Origin: Paraburkholderia dioscoreae
GTDB taxonomy: Bacteria > Pseudomonadota > Gammaproteobacteria > Burkholderiales > Burkholderiaceae
NCBI RefSeq assembly: GCF_902459535.1
Contig: NZ_LR699553.1
Location: forward strand, 1,798,001 to 1,862,000
DNA: 64,000 nt
Direction of reading: 5' to 3'
The notes beneath the pieces are model-generated. The model searched no databases. It was given only the letters and a program-made list of their open reading frames with translations, and was not told the origin of the DNA. This document shows, piece after piece, positions 17,148 through 25,792 of this stretch; position 1 is the stretch's first letter; each line of letters begins with the position of its first letter. A program made the translations under genes and the position numbers.

Positions 17148-17624
17148 ATGAGCAAGAGTCCAGCAACACCCGAACCGCGCACTTTTCCGGGTGAATGGCA
17201 TGTGCGCTACAACTATCCGGTAGGAGACGTGGGCGCGCATTTCTTCGACGCGTTGAAGGAGAAACGCATTGTCGCGACGCGCTGCAGTGCGTCGGACATG
17301 ACGTATCTGCCACCGCGCGCGTACTGCGAGCGCAGCTTTGAAAAATGCGACGGCTATGTGGATGCCGGCATGGAAGGCACGATCGAAGCGGCGACTATCG
17401 TCAGCGCCGCATTCGACAACCTGCCGACGCCGCCCTATGCGATCGCCTATGTACGGCTCGACGGCGTCAGCACCGCGATGGTCAACTTCGTGCGCGGCAT
17501 GGATCTCTCGGACGTACCCGCGGCGGCGGCGAAACTGCAGCCCGGCACGCGCGTGCGTGTCGAGTTCATCGATGCGCCGCAAGGCCGCATTACCGATTTC
17601 CACTACGTGCTGGCCGCCGCGTGA
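17148..17624 (+). CDS. DUF35 OB-fold / zinc-ribbon acyl-CoA-binding partner protein
   Basis: The 158-residue protein has an N-terminal rubredoxin-like ribbon (ATRCSASDMTYLPPRAYC, then FEKC, residues about 42-67) followed by an OB fold (GTIEAATIVSA and YAIAYVRLDG). In DUF35 proteins four cysteines bind zinc; here the second CxxC position is Ser/Asp, so the metal site may be altered. DUF35 proteins form complexes with thiolase-fold enzymes, as in archaeal thiolase/HMG-CoA synthase and ChsH2-Ltp2. Its place directly after two thiolase-like genes supports that role. The start ATG has aggaga; the stop overlaps the next gene's GTG. Confidence 0.82.
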   Translation: MSKSPATPEPRTFPGEWHVRYNYPVGDVGAHFFDALKEKRIVATRCSASDMTYLPPRAYCERSFEKCDGYVDAGMEGTIEAATIVSAAFDNLPTPPYAIAYVRLDGVSTAMVNFVRGMDLSDVPAAAAKLQPGTRVRVEFIDAPQGRITDFHYVLAAA

Positions 17625-19219
17625 GTACCATCCTCTCCCGCATCGATCGCCAGTCCGACGCGTTCAGGAACAACGAAGCGCACTACGACGCGCTGCTCGC
17701 CGAACTGCGCGAGCGCCACGCGCATGTGCTTGCGGGTGGCGGCGAGCGGCTGGTCGAACGGCATCATGCGCGCAACAAGATGCTCGCGCGTGAACGGATC
17801 GACCTGCTGCTCGACCCGCTATCGCCGTTTCTCGAACTGTCGCCGCTCGCGGCATGGGGCATGTACGGCAACGCGGTGCCGTCGGCCGGCGTGATTACCG
17901 GTGTCGGCCTGATCGCGGGCACGCCCTGCATGCTGATCGCCAACGACGCCACCGTGAAGGGCGGCTCGTTCTTCGCCGAGACCGTCAAGAAACATGTGCG
18001 CGCGCAGGACATCGCCGGGCATCATCGTTTGCCGGTCATTTATCTGGTCGATTGCGGTGGTGCGTATCTGCCGGAACAGGATCGTGTGTTCCCCGACAAG
18101 GACCACTTCGGCAATACGTTCTACCGGCAATGCCAGATGTCGGCCGCGGGCATTCCGCAGATCGCCGCGGTGTTCGGCGGCTGCACGGCGGGCGGCGCAT
18201 ACATACCGGCGCTCGCCGACGAAGTCGTGATGGTACGCGGCCAGGCACGCATTCATCTGGGCGGCCCGCAGATCGTCAAGGCGGCGATCAACGAAATCGT
18301 CGACGGCGAAACGCTCGGCGGCGCCGAGATGCACACGCGCGTGTCGGGCGTCTCCGACTATCTGGCGGAAAACGAAGCGCAGGCACTCCAGCGCGTGCGC
18401 GACATCATCGCCAATCTGAACCGGCCGCGGCCGCTTTCTGGCGCAGTGCGCGACGTCGTGCCGCCGCGCTACGACATTGGCGAGTTGCGCGGCATCCTGC
18501 CGCCGGGGCTGAAGGAATCGTATGACGTGCGCGAAGTGATCGCCCGGCTCGTCGACGATTCCGAGTTCCAGGAATTCAAGCCTGAGTTCGGCAGCACGCT
18601 CGTGTGCGGCACTGCTTACTGGTGCGGTTATCCGGTTGGAATTCTCGCCAACAATGGCGTGCTGTTTTCAGAGTCGGCCACGAAGGGCGCGCATTTCATC
18701 GAACTGTGCAACCAGCGCAATATTCCGCTGCTGTTTCTGCAGAACATCACCGGCTTCATGGTCGGTACCGAGGCCGAGCGTGGCGGCATCGCACGGCATA
18801 GCGCGAAGCTCGTCTACGCAATGGCGACCGCACGCGTGCCGCGCCTCACGGTGATCATCGGCGGCTCGTTCGGCGCGGGCAACTACGGTATGTGCGGTCG
18901 CGGCTTCGATCCGCGCTTCCTGTTCGCATGGCCGAACTCGCGAATCGCGACCATGAGCGCGGACGTCGCGGCGACCGTGCTGACCGACCTGCGGCGCAGC
19001 AGTCTGAAAGCCGCCGCCGACGAAGCCGAGATCGCCGAAATCGATCGCGTCACGCGCGAGCAGTTCACCACGCAAAGCGATCCGTATTACGCCACTGCGC
19101 GCCTGTGGGACGACGGGCTGATCGAGCCGTCGGAAACGCGCGAAGTGATCGGCCTGTGCCTCGCACTCGCGGCGGCCGAAGCGCCGGCGACCGGCCCTTC
19201 ACCCGTCTTCCGGATGTAA
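17621..19219 (+). CDS. Acyl-CoA carboxylase beta subunit (methylcrotonyl/geranyl-CoA carboxylase type)
   Basis: The 532-residue carboxyltransferase is closest to the MccB/LiuB/AtuC family. It has LVDCGGAYLPEQDRVFPDKDHFG (about 139-161), GGCTAGGAYIPALADE, and the C-terminal NITGFMVGTEAE and IGGSFGAGNYGMCGRGFDPRFL. These enzymes transfer CO2 from biotin to the gamma (beta-methyl) carbon of an enoyl-CoA, so the substrate probably has a beta-methyl branch. The GTG start overlaps the DUF35 stop (GTGA). The biotin-carrying subunit is the next gene. Which enoyl-CoA is used cannot be told by eye. Confidence 0.9.
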   Translation: MSTILSRIDRQSDAFRNNEAHYDALLAELRERHAHVLAGGGERLVERHHARNKMLARERIDLLLDPLSPFLELSPLAAWGMYGNAVPSAGVITGVGLIAGTPCMLIANDATVKGGSFFAETVKKHVRAQDIAGHHRLPVIYLVDCGGAYLPEQDRVFPDKDHFGNTFYRQCQMSAAGIPQIAAVFGGCTAGGAYIPALADEVVMVRGQARIHLGGPQIVKAAINEIVDGETLGGAEMHTRVSGVSDYLAENEAQALQRVRDIIANLNRPRPLSGAVRDVVPPRYDIGELRGILPPGLKESYDVREVIARLVDDSEFQEFKPEFGSTLVCGTAYWCGYPVGILANNGVLFSESATKGAHFIELCNQRNIPLLFLQNITGFMVGTEAERGGIARHSAKLVYAMATARVPRLTVIIGGSFGAGNYGMCGRGFDPRFLFAWPNSRIATMSADVAATVLTDLRRSSLKAAADEAEIAEIDRVTREQFTTQSDPYYATARLWDDGLIEPSETREVIGLCLALAAAEAPATGPSPVFRM

Positions 19220-19227
19220 AGGCAAAC

Positions 19228-21273
19228 ATGTTCGAATCCATTCTTATAGCGAACCGTGGCGAAATCGCCTGCCGGATCGCACGCACCAGCCGCCGGCTGG
19301 GCATCCGCGTCATCGCTGTCTATTCCGACACGGACCGCGGCGCGCGTCATGTTCGCGAGGCCGATGTCGCGGTGCGAATCGGCCCGGCGGACGCAACGCG
19401 CAGTTATCTCGACGCCGACGCGATCATCCGTGCGGCACTCGAAACCGGTGCGAGCGCGATCCACCCGGGCTACGGGTTTTTGTCGGAGAGCACGCAGCTT
19501 GTGAGCCGCTGCGCCGAGCACGGCATTGCGTGGATCGGTCCACGCGGCGACGTGATCGAGCGGATGGGCTCGAAGATCGAATCGAAGCGTATCGCTGTCG
19601 ACGCGGGCGTGCCGTGCGTGCCGGGTTACCACGGCGATAACCAGAAGCTCGAGCATCTGCTCGAACAGGCGCGCGCAATCGGCGCGCCGCTTCTGATCAA
19701 GGCGAGCGCCGGTGGCGGCGGCAAGGGCATGCGGCGCGTCGACGACCTCGACGATTTCGCCGCGCAATTGAGCATGGCGAAGCAGGAAGCGTTGCGCGCA
19801 TTCGGCGACGACCGCGTGCTGATCGAAAAGCTGATCCTGCGGCCGCGCCATCTGGAAGTGCAGCTTGCGGGCGACCGTCACGGCAACCTCGTCCATCTGT
19901 TCGAGCGCGAATGCTCGATCCAGCGCAACTATCAGAAGGTGTTCGAAGAAGCGCCGGCGCCGCATCTCGCGCCGGCCGTGCGCGAAAAACTGCTCGACGC
20001 CGCGACGAAGCTCGGCAACGCGATCGGCTACGACTCGCTCGGCACGGTCGAGTTCGTGCTCGCCGAGGACGCCGATACGCCGTACTTCCTGGAAATGAAC
20101 ACGCGCCTGCAGGTCGAGCATCCGGTGACCGAAATGGTCACGGGTCTCGATCTGGTCGAACTGCAGATTCGTATTGCCGCCGGCGAACCGCTGCCGATGC
20201 AGCAGGACGCGGTCGCTGTCACAGGCTGGGCAATCGAGGCGCGTATCAATTGCGAAGACCCGGCGCATGGGCATCGGCCGGAGTTCGGCACGGTCGCGCG
20301 TTATAGCGAGCCTGCGCTGGCTGGTGTGCGCGTCGACAGCGGCATTGAAAGTGGCTCGGAAATCGCGCCGCACTATGACTCGATGATCGCGAAGGTGATC
20401 GGTTACGGCGCGACCCGTGCGCAGGCGGTCGAGCGTTTGCGTGCCGGTCTCGGCGCGTTCGAGGCCGCCGGCATCGGCACCAATCAGAGCTTGCTGTGCG
20501 CGATCGCGGATCACTCGCTGTTCCGCGCGGGGCGGTTGACCACCGGCTTTCTCGCGGAAGCATTCCCCGGCGGCTGGCACGACGATCCCGCGGACTTCCG
20601 CTACGCGGTGTGCGCCGCCGTGCTGCATCGGCTCGCGGCACGCGCGGCGCCGGGTGCCGATTACTGGCAGAGGCAAAGCGGGCACCGCTTCATGGCGGCG
20701 GCGGGGCGGCGGGCGGCCGCGCGCATGCGGGTCGCACTGGACGGCGACGAACAGCCGGTCAGTGTCGAACGCGATGGCGAACTCTGGCTCGTGAAAGCCG
20801 GCGACGAGGCCGTGCTCGATCTCCAGGTGCGCGCACTTGCCGACGACCAGTTGCTGCTGCTGCCGCGGCATGGTGTGCCGCGCCGCTACACGCTCACCGC
20901 CGACGGCGCGCATCTGTTCGTCAATCACGTCGGCACGCGCTGGCGCGTGCAGGTCGTGAGCGAAGTGGAAGCGCTGGCGCGCGTGGCTGCGCAAGCGGGC
21001 GTGCAGGGTAGCGAAGTGGCATCGGAAATGCCGGGCGCCGTGACGGAGATTCATGTCGCGCCAGGCGATCAGGTGGCCGCCGGCGACGTGCTGGTCGTGA
21101 TGGAAGCCATGAAGCTGATCTTTCCGCTGGTCGCGCCGCGCGACGGCACGATCGCCGTGGTCCGTTGCGCGCTCAACGAAATCGTGCCGCGCGGCCATGT
21201 GCTCGTGCAACTGGAGCAATTGGCGACACCGGCGGACATACCGGCGCCAGCAGCCGAATCCATCGACAAATAA
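19228..21273 (+). CDS. Biotin carboxylase / biotin carrier alpha subunit of acyl-CoA carboxylase
   Basis: The 681-residue protein has the biotin carboxylase N-domain (FESILIANRGEIACRI), the ATP-grasp loop KASAGGGGKGMRRV and the catalytic EMNTRLQVEHPVTEM (about 288-302). A linker follows, and then a C-terminal carrier domain with the biotinylation motif MEAMKL (Lys about 629). It carboxylates its own biotin with ATP and bicarbonate for the beta subunit encoded just upstream. The order beta-alpha-MaoC-CitE resembles the mycobacterial leucine locus (AccD1-AccA1-Rv2499c-CitE). The start ATG is eight bases after the previous stop. Confidence 0.92.
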   Translation: MFESILIANRGEIACRIARTSRRLGIRVIAVYSDTDRGARHVREADVAVRIGPADATRSYLDADAIIRAALETGASAIHPGYGFLSESTQLVSRCAEHGIAWIGPRGDVIERMGSKIESKRIAVDAGVPCVPGYHGDNQKLEHLLEQARAIGAPLLIKASAGGGGKGMRRVDDLDDFAAQLSMAKQEALRAFGDDRVLIEKLILRPRHLEVQLAGDRHGNLVHLFERECSIQRNYQKVFEEAPAPHLAPAVREKLLDAATKLGNAIGYDSLGTVEFVLAEDADTPYFLEMNTRLQVEHPVTEMVTGLDLVELQIRIAAGEPLPMQQDAVAVTGWAIEARINCEDPAHGHRPEFGTVARYSEPALAGVRVDSGIESGSEIAPHYDSMIAKVIGYGATRAQAVERLRAGLGAFEAAGIGTNQSLLCAIADHSLFRAGRLTTGFLAEAFPGGWHDDPADFRYAVCAAVLHRLAARAAPGADYWQRQSGHRFMAAAGRRAAARMRVALDGDEQPVSVERDGELWLVKAGDEAVLDLQVRALADDQLLLLPRHGVPRRYTLTADGAHLFVNHVGTRWRVQVVSEVEALARVAAQAGVQGSEVASEMPGAVTEIHVAPGDQVAAGDVLVVMEAMKLIFPLVAPRDGTIAVVRCALNEIVPRGHVLVQLEQLATPADIPAPAAESIDK

Positions 21274-21287
21274 AGGGCGATACGGAT

Positions 21288-21740
21288 ATGCGCGGACTTT
21301 ACTTCGAGGAATTCACGGTCGGGATGCGGTTCGATCATGCGCTCACGCGCACCGTCACCGAGTGGGACAACATGCAGTTCTCCAACATGACGATGAACCC
21401 GCAGCCGCTGCACGTCGACGCGCATTTCGCGGCGTCGACGGAGTTCGGCAAGCCACTCGTGAACAGCCTCTTCACGCTAGGACTAATGATCGGGATCTCC
21501 GTGTGCGAGACCACACTGCGCACGACCATCGCCAATCTCGGCATGACCGACGTGAGCTTTCCCGCGCCGGTTTTTCAAGGCGATACGCTGCACGTTAGAA
21601 CCGAAGTGCTGTCGTTGCGCGCGAGCGCTTCGCGGCCCGGCGCCGGCATTGTCGAGTTCAGGCACGCGGCGTTCAATCAGAACAACGTCGAAGTCGCGCG
21701 CTGCACGCGCGCGGCGTTCATGCATCGGTCCCCGGCGTGA
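21288..21740 (+). CDS. MaoC-family enoyl-CoA hydratase (mesaconyl/methylglutaconyl-type)
   Basis: The 150-residue single hot-dog protein has the active-site helix MTMNPQPLHVDAHFAASTEFG (residues about 41-61), with the conserved His, and the stretch VNSLFTLGLMIG. This subfamily hydrates branched dicarboxylic enoyl-CoAs such as mesaconyl-CoA, itaconyl-CoA or, in mycobacteria, methylglutaconyl-CoA. A carboxylase upstream and a CitE-type lyase downstream fit hydration of the carboxylated product. The stop overlaps the lyase start (GTGA), so the two are probably made in equal amounts. Confidence 0.87.
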   Translation: MRGLYFEEFTVGMRFDHALTRTVTEWDNMQFSNMTMNPQPLHVDAHFAASTEFGKPLVNSLFTLGLMIGISVCETTLRTTIANLGMTDVSFPAPVFQGDTLHVRTEVLSLRASASRPGAGIVEFRHAAFNQNNVEVARCTRAAFMHRSPA

Positions 21741-22609
21741 GCGCGGCGCAATCGTGGCTGTTCGTGCCCGGCGACAGCGCGCGCAAGATCGAACGTGCGC
21801 TGCAAGGCGACGCGCACGCGCTGATCTTCGACTGGGAAGATGCGGTGGCGCCCGCGGCAAAAGCGGCGGCGCGGCAGACCACGGCAGCCGCGCTCGCTGC
21901 GGCGGGCGCACCGGCCGGGCGCTGCTGGATTCGCGTCAATGCTTTGTCGACAGCGTTTTTCGACGACGACATTGCCGCGCTGCCGGGCGCCGCGATTGCG
22001 GGCGTCGTGCTGCCGAAAGCGTGCGGCGTGCGCGATATCGAGCAGCTCGGCGCAGCGCTGGAACAGTTTGAACGTGCGAACGGGCTTGCCGCCGGCGTAT
22101 TGCGGATCGTCGCGATCGTGACCGAGTCGGCGGCTTCGGTACTCGCTTTATCGGAATTCCGCGCGCCCGTATCGAGACTGCACGCGGTGATGTGGGGCGG
22201 CGAAGATCTCGCGGCCGATCTCGGCGTGGCGAATAATCGCGAGACCCGCAGCGACGCTCATGCGGCCTATCGGGCGCCGTTCCAGCTTGCGCGCAATCTG
22301 ACGCTGTTTGCCGCGGCTGCGGCAGAGTGCCTTGCGATCGACGCAGTCTTTACCGACCTGCATGCGCAGGACGCGCTGCTCGCCGAAAGTGCCGCGGCAC
22401 GCGCCGACGGTTTCGGCGCAAAGGCGGCGATACATCCGGATCAGGTTGCCGTCATCAATCGTACGTTCGCGCCGACCGCGCAAGAACGGATGTGGGCGCA
22501 ACAGGTGATCGCGGCGTTGGACCAGCAGCGGGGCGGGCTCGCCGTGCTCGACGGCAAGATGCTCGATGCGCCGCATTTGAGGCTCGCGAAGCGCATTCTT
22601 TCGCGCTAG
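21737..22609 (+). CDS. CitE-type acyl-CoA lyase (HpcH/HpaI family)
   Basis: The 290-residue protein has CitE/malyl-CoA-lyase hallmarks: SWLFVPGDSARKIERAL, FDWEDAVAP (metal/substrate acid), RVNAL, VMWGGEDLAADLG and the C-terminal KAAIHPDQVAVINRTFAPT. Family members cleave citramalyl-, malyl- or HMG-CoA to acetyl-CoA plus an oxo compound with Mg2+. As the last gene of the operon it would cut the hydrated product of the carboxylase and MaoC steps; no classical HMG-CoA lyase is seen nearby. The GTG start overlaps the MaoC stop. Confidence 0.87.
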   Translation: MSAAQSWLFVPGDSARKIERALQGDAHALIFDWEDAVAPAAKAAARQTTAAALAAAGAPAGRCWIRVNALSTAFFDDDIAALPGAAIAGVVLPKACGVRDIEQLGAALEQFERANGLAAGVLRIVAIVTESAASVLALSEFRAPVSRLHAVMWGGEDLAADLGVANNRETRSDAHAAYRAPFQLARNLTLFAAAAAECLAIDAVFTDLHAQDALLAESAAARADGFGAKAAIHPDQVAVINRTFAPTAQERMWAQQVIAALDQQRGGLAVLDGKMLDAPHLRLAKRILSR

Positions 22610-22633
22610 CCATCGGGAGAGAAAGATCGGTTG

Positions 22634-22668
22634 CCGCACGTCGCCGGCCGGGAGCGGGCGGCGTGCGG
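22634..22668. terminator. Hairpin between convergent operons
   Basis: A GC-rich stem (CCGCACG-T-CGCC pairing with GGCG-G-CGTGCGG) sits between the lyase gene (plus) and the CoA ligase gene (minus). There is no T-tract on either side, so it may be a weak or factor-assisted bidirectional terminator. Confidence 0.4.
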
Positions 22669-22679
22669 TAGTCCGTCGA

Positions 22680-24296
22680 TTAGCGGCGCACTTCGATTCC
22701 CTCGCGCTCGCGATCCCAAAGCTGCGCGCGGCGCGCGTCGGCATCGAGTTTCAGTTTGTATTTTTCGAGCTTTTCGCTGGCGGTCTTCGGCAGCCTGTCG
22801 ATGAACTCGACAAAGCGTGGCACCATGAAATAGCTCATGTGCTCGGCGCTGAAATGCACGACGTCCGCATGCGTCATCGACTCGCCCGGCTTCAGCACGA
22901 CATACACCATCACGTCGTCTTCGCTCAGTTCGGAGGCGACTGGAATCGCGGCCACTTCATGAATCGCCGGATGGCGGCACAGAATCAACTCCACCTCATA
23001 CGCGGAAATATTCTCGCCGCGCCGGCGAATCGCTTCCTTCTTGCGGTCCATGAAAAACAGGTAGCCGTCTTCGTCCAGATAGCCGCGATCGCCCGTTTTG
23101 AACCAGCCATTGTCGAATTCGCGCGCCGTTTCCTTCGGCATCTTGTAGTAGCCCTTCATCATGCTGCCGGGTTTGAGCGGCAGCATGTAGATTTCGCCGA
23201 CCTCGCCGGCGAGCAGGTCGGTGCCGTCGTCGGCGACGATGCGCAGTTCGCATTCGCCGCGCGGTTTGCCGGCCGAGCCGGCTTTTTCCGCCGGGTCCGA
23301 GGGCGTGAAGCGCGTCATCGCAAAGTTTTCTGTCATTGCGAACACGGATGTCAGCACTACGCCGAAGCGTTCCTGAAACTCGGAGTAGATCTCTTTGGGC
23401 ACCGGCACTGCCATGCACAGGCGTAGCTTCGTTTCGCGCTCATGCGGACCGGGCGGCAGCTTCCAGATGATGTTGGTCATCGCGCCGAGCGTATTGAACT
23501 GCGTGGCGCCGGTTCGGCGGATGTCGTCCCAGAAGCGCGTTGCCGAAAAACGTGGCGCGAGCGCGATTGCCGCATCGGCCCAGAGCGCCGCGTAACACGA
23601 GTAATACGCGGCGTTGCCGTGAAAGAGCGGCAGGCACGTGTACAGCACGTCGTCTTCCCGATAGCCGAAGTCGAGCGTCAGCGCGCGACCCACCGCGTGA
23701 CCTTGCGAATGCGGGCATTGCACGCCTTTTGACGGTCCGGTCGTGCCGGACGTGAACATGATGAGCTGCGTGTCATCGTAAGTGACACGGTCGAGCGGCG
23801 GCTGGCTCGCGTCGTCCGATTCGAGCTCGGACAGTGCACGGACGGTGCTTTCCGCGTTGTCCGGAAGGCTCGGCACACCGTTGCCGCCGTGGATGAAATA
23901 CTGCCTGATCTGCGGCACCTCGCTTCTGATTGCGGCGACCCGCTCGCTCCATTCCTCATCGACGACGAAACACACCGAGTCCGATTTATCGAGGAAATAG
24001 CGCATCAGCTCGCCTTTCGCGGCGGTATTGATCGGCACCGCCACCGCGCCGATCTTGCTCAAGCCCCACACTACCCAGAAAAACTCCGGGCAATTGGGCA
24101 GCATCACCGCAACGTGGTCGCCGTAGCCGATGCCGTGCGCGATAAAGCCGTTGGCGTAGCGGTTGGTGATCGTCTCCAGTTCCGCATAGGTGTACCGGCG
24201 GTCCTGCCAGATCAGGAAAGTCCTGTCTGGAATGCGCTGCGCCTTGTCCGCCAGGATGCGGCCCATCGTTCGGTCTTCCAGCTCGTAATCCTGCAT
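22680..24296 (-). CDS. AMP-forming acyl-CoA ligase (CaiC/FadD-like)
   Basis: The 538-residue ligase has the P-loop MFTSGTTGPSKGV (about 177-189), the adenylate-binding FAMTENFAMTRF, the hinge GWFKTGDRGYLDEDGYLFFMDRKKEAIRRRGENIS and the C-terminal lysine region LPKTASEKLEKYK. It probably activates the imported acid to its CoA ester, the entry step of the pathway encoded around it. It is the last gene of the minus-strand eight-gene operon that begins with the substrate-binding protein. The start ATG has aaggag ten bases upstream. Confidence 0.87.
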   Translation of the reverse strand: MQDYELEDRTMGRILADKAQRIPDRTFLIWQDRRYTYAELETITNRYANGFIAHGIGYGDHVAVMLPNCPEFFWVVWGLSKIGAVAVPINTAAKGELMRYFLDKSDSVCFVVDEEWSERVAAIRSEVPQIRQYFIHGGNGVPSLPDNAESTVRALSELESDDASQPPLDRVTYDDTQLIMFTSGTTGPSKGVQCPHSQGHAVGRALTLDFGYREDDVLYTCLPLFHGNAAYYSCYAALWADAAIALAPRFSATRFWDDIRRTGATQFNTLGAMTNIIWKLPPGPHERETKLRLCMAVPVPKEIYSEFQERFGVVLTSVFAMTENFAMTRFTPSDPAEKAGSAGKPRGECELRIVADDGTDLLAGEVGEIYMLPLKPGSMMKGYYKMPKETAREFDNGWFKTGDRGYLDEDGYLFFMDRKKEAIRRRGENISAYEVELILCRHPAIHEVAAIPVASELSEDDVMVYVVLKPGESMTHADVVHFSAEHMSYFMVPRFVEFIDRLPKTASEKLEKYKLKLDADARRAQLWDREREGIEVRR

Positions 24297-24312
24297 TGCC
24301 GTCTCGCTCCTT

Positions 24313-25017
24313 CTACTCGCCCAGATAGGCTTTGGTTAGTTCAGGATGGGTCGACATCGCTTGCGCGGTGCCCTGCATTTCGACCCGCCCGTGCTTGAGC
24401 ACATACACCTGGTCGGCCAGCTTCAGGACCAGATGCGCGTTCTGCTCGACCACGAGAATGGTCATGCCAAGCTCGCGCAGCGTCTGCAAATGCGCGAAAA
24501 CCTGTTTCGTGATGACGGGTGCGAGGCCGAGACTGACTTCGTCGGCGAGCAATAGCCTGGGGCGCGACATCAACGCGCGCGCGAGCGCGAGCATCTGCTG
24601 TTCACCGCCGCTGAGGGTCGAGCTGTCCTGTTTCTCGCGCCGCGCGAGCGACGGGAACATCTCGAGCATTCGCGCATAGTCGTGGGCAATCTCGCTGCGC
24701 GAGCGGCGCGTGTGTGCACCGGCCAGCAGGTTTTCGCGCACCGTGAGGTCGGGAAACATGCCGCGGCCTTCCGGCACGTGCGCAATGCCGAGTCGCACGA
24801 TGTGTTCGGGTTTCGTCCGGCCGATGTCGCCGCCGTCGAAACGGATCGTGCCGCTGCCCGCACGCACGAGGCCGCTGATGGTGCGCAGCAGGCTCGTCTT
24901 GCCGGCGCCGTTCGCGCCGAGAATCCCCACGAGCTGCCCTGCGCCCACTTTCAGCGACACGTTCTGCAGCGCGCGGATCGCACCGTAACTGACACACAGG
25001 TCGTTGATTTCAAGCAT
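24313..25017 (-). CDS. Branched-chain/carboxylate ABC transporter ATPase, LivF-type
   Basis: The 234-residue nucleotide-binding subunit has Walker A GANGAGKTSLL, signature LSGGEQQMLALARAL, Walker B LLLADEVSLGLAP and an H-loop VVEQNAH. It belongs to the HAAT (LivF) type, which imports amino acids, amides or aromatic and aliphatic acids. Its ATG lies just inside the 3' end of livG (eight-base overlap). With the other Liv-type genes here it forms one complete importer at the inner membrane. Confidence 0.92.
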   Translation of the reverse strand: MLEINDLCVSYGAIRALQNVSLKVGAGQLVGILGANGAGKTSLLRTISGLVRAGSGTIRFDGGDIGRTKPEHIVRLGIAHVPEGRGMFPDLTVRENLLAGAHTRRSRSEIAHDYARMLEMFPSLARREKQDSSTLSGGEQQMLALARALMSRPRLLLADEVSLGLAPVITKQVFAHLQTLRELGMTILVVEQNAHLVLKLADQVYVLKHGRVEMQGTAQAMSTHPELTKAYLGE

Positions 25018-25792
25018 CGGCCGGCACCTCGCCGAGATAGGCCAGCAGCACGCGCGGGTCGCTCAGCACGCCGTCCGCCGTGCCTTCGGCGATGACGCGG
25101 CCGGCGTCGAGTACCACGACGTGATTGCACAGCCGGCGCACGAGCCCCATGTTGTGTTCGACCAGCAGCACCGACAGTCCCTGTTCGCGCTGCAGATCGA
25201 GCACGACGTGTCCGAGATGATCGATCTCGGCGTCGTTGAGTCCGGCGATCGGCTCGTCGAGCAGCAGATGGCGCGCGCCCATCAGGATCACGCGCGCCAG
25301 TTCGAGCAGCTTGCGATGGCCGTAGGGCAGGCTGCCGGTCACCATGCCGAGGCTTGGGCTCAGGCCCACGCGCGCGGCGACCTGCATGGCAGCGTGGCGT
25401 GCCTCGGCTTCCGCGCGCCGCACGCTCGGCAGGCCGATCATTTCGGCGAGCACCGAATAGCGGAGCGTGCGATGGTTTGCGACCATCAGGTTGTCGAGCA
25501 CGCTGAGTTCCGGAATCAGTTGCGGATGCTGGAACACGCGGCCGAGTCCTAGGCCCGCGATCTGATCGGGACGGCGGCCTGTCAGGTTCGTTTCACCGAG
25601 CCGGATGGTGCCCGCGCCCGGCCGTGAGATGCCCGAGATGCAGTTGAGCAGCGTGCTCTTGCCGGCGCCGTTCGGACCGATCAGACCGACGATGCTGCCG
25701 GGTTCCAGCGTCAGCGAGACGTCCTGCAGCGCGTGCACGCCGCCGAAACTGACGCTGATCGATTCGATCGACAGAGTGGCGGACCGATTCAT
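25010..25792 (-). CDS. Branched-chain/carboxylate ABC transporter ATPase, LivG-type
   Basis: The 260-residue nucleotide-binding subunit has Walker A GPNGAGKSTLLN, a LivG-type signature LPYGHRKLLELARV, Walker B HLLLDEPIAGLND and the H-loop LLVEHNM. It pairs with the LivF-type ATPase. Its ATG overlaps the livM stop codon (ATGA), part of the tight packing of this operon. Confidence 0.92.
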   Translation of the reverse strand: MNRSATLSIESISVSFGGVHALQDVSLTLEPGSIVGLIGPNGAGKSTLLNCISGISRPGAGTIRLGETNLTGRRPDQIAGLGLGRVFQHPQLIPELSVLDNLMVANHRTLRYSVLAEMIGLPSVRRAEAEARHAAMQVAARVGLSPSLGMVTGSLPYGHRKLLELARVILMGARHLLLDEPIAGLNDAEIDHLGHVVLDLQREQGLSVLLVEHNMGLVRRLCNHVVVLDAGRVIAEGTADGVLSDPRVLLAYLGEVPADA

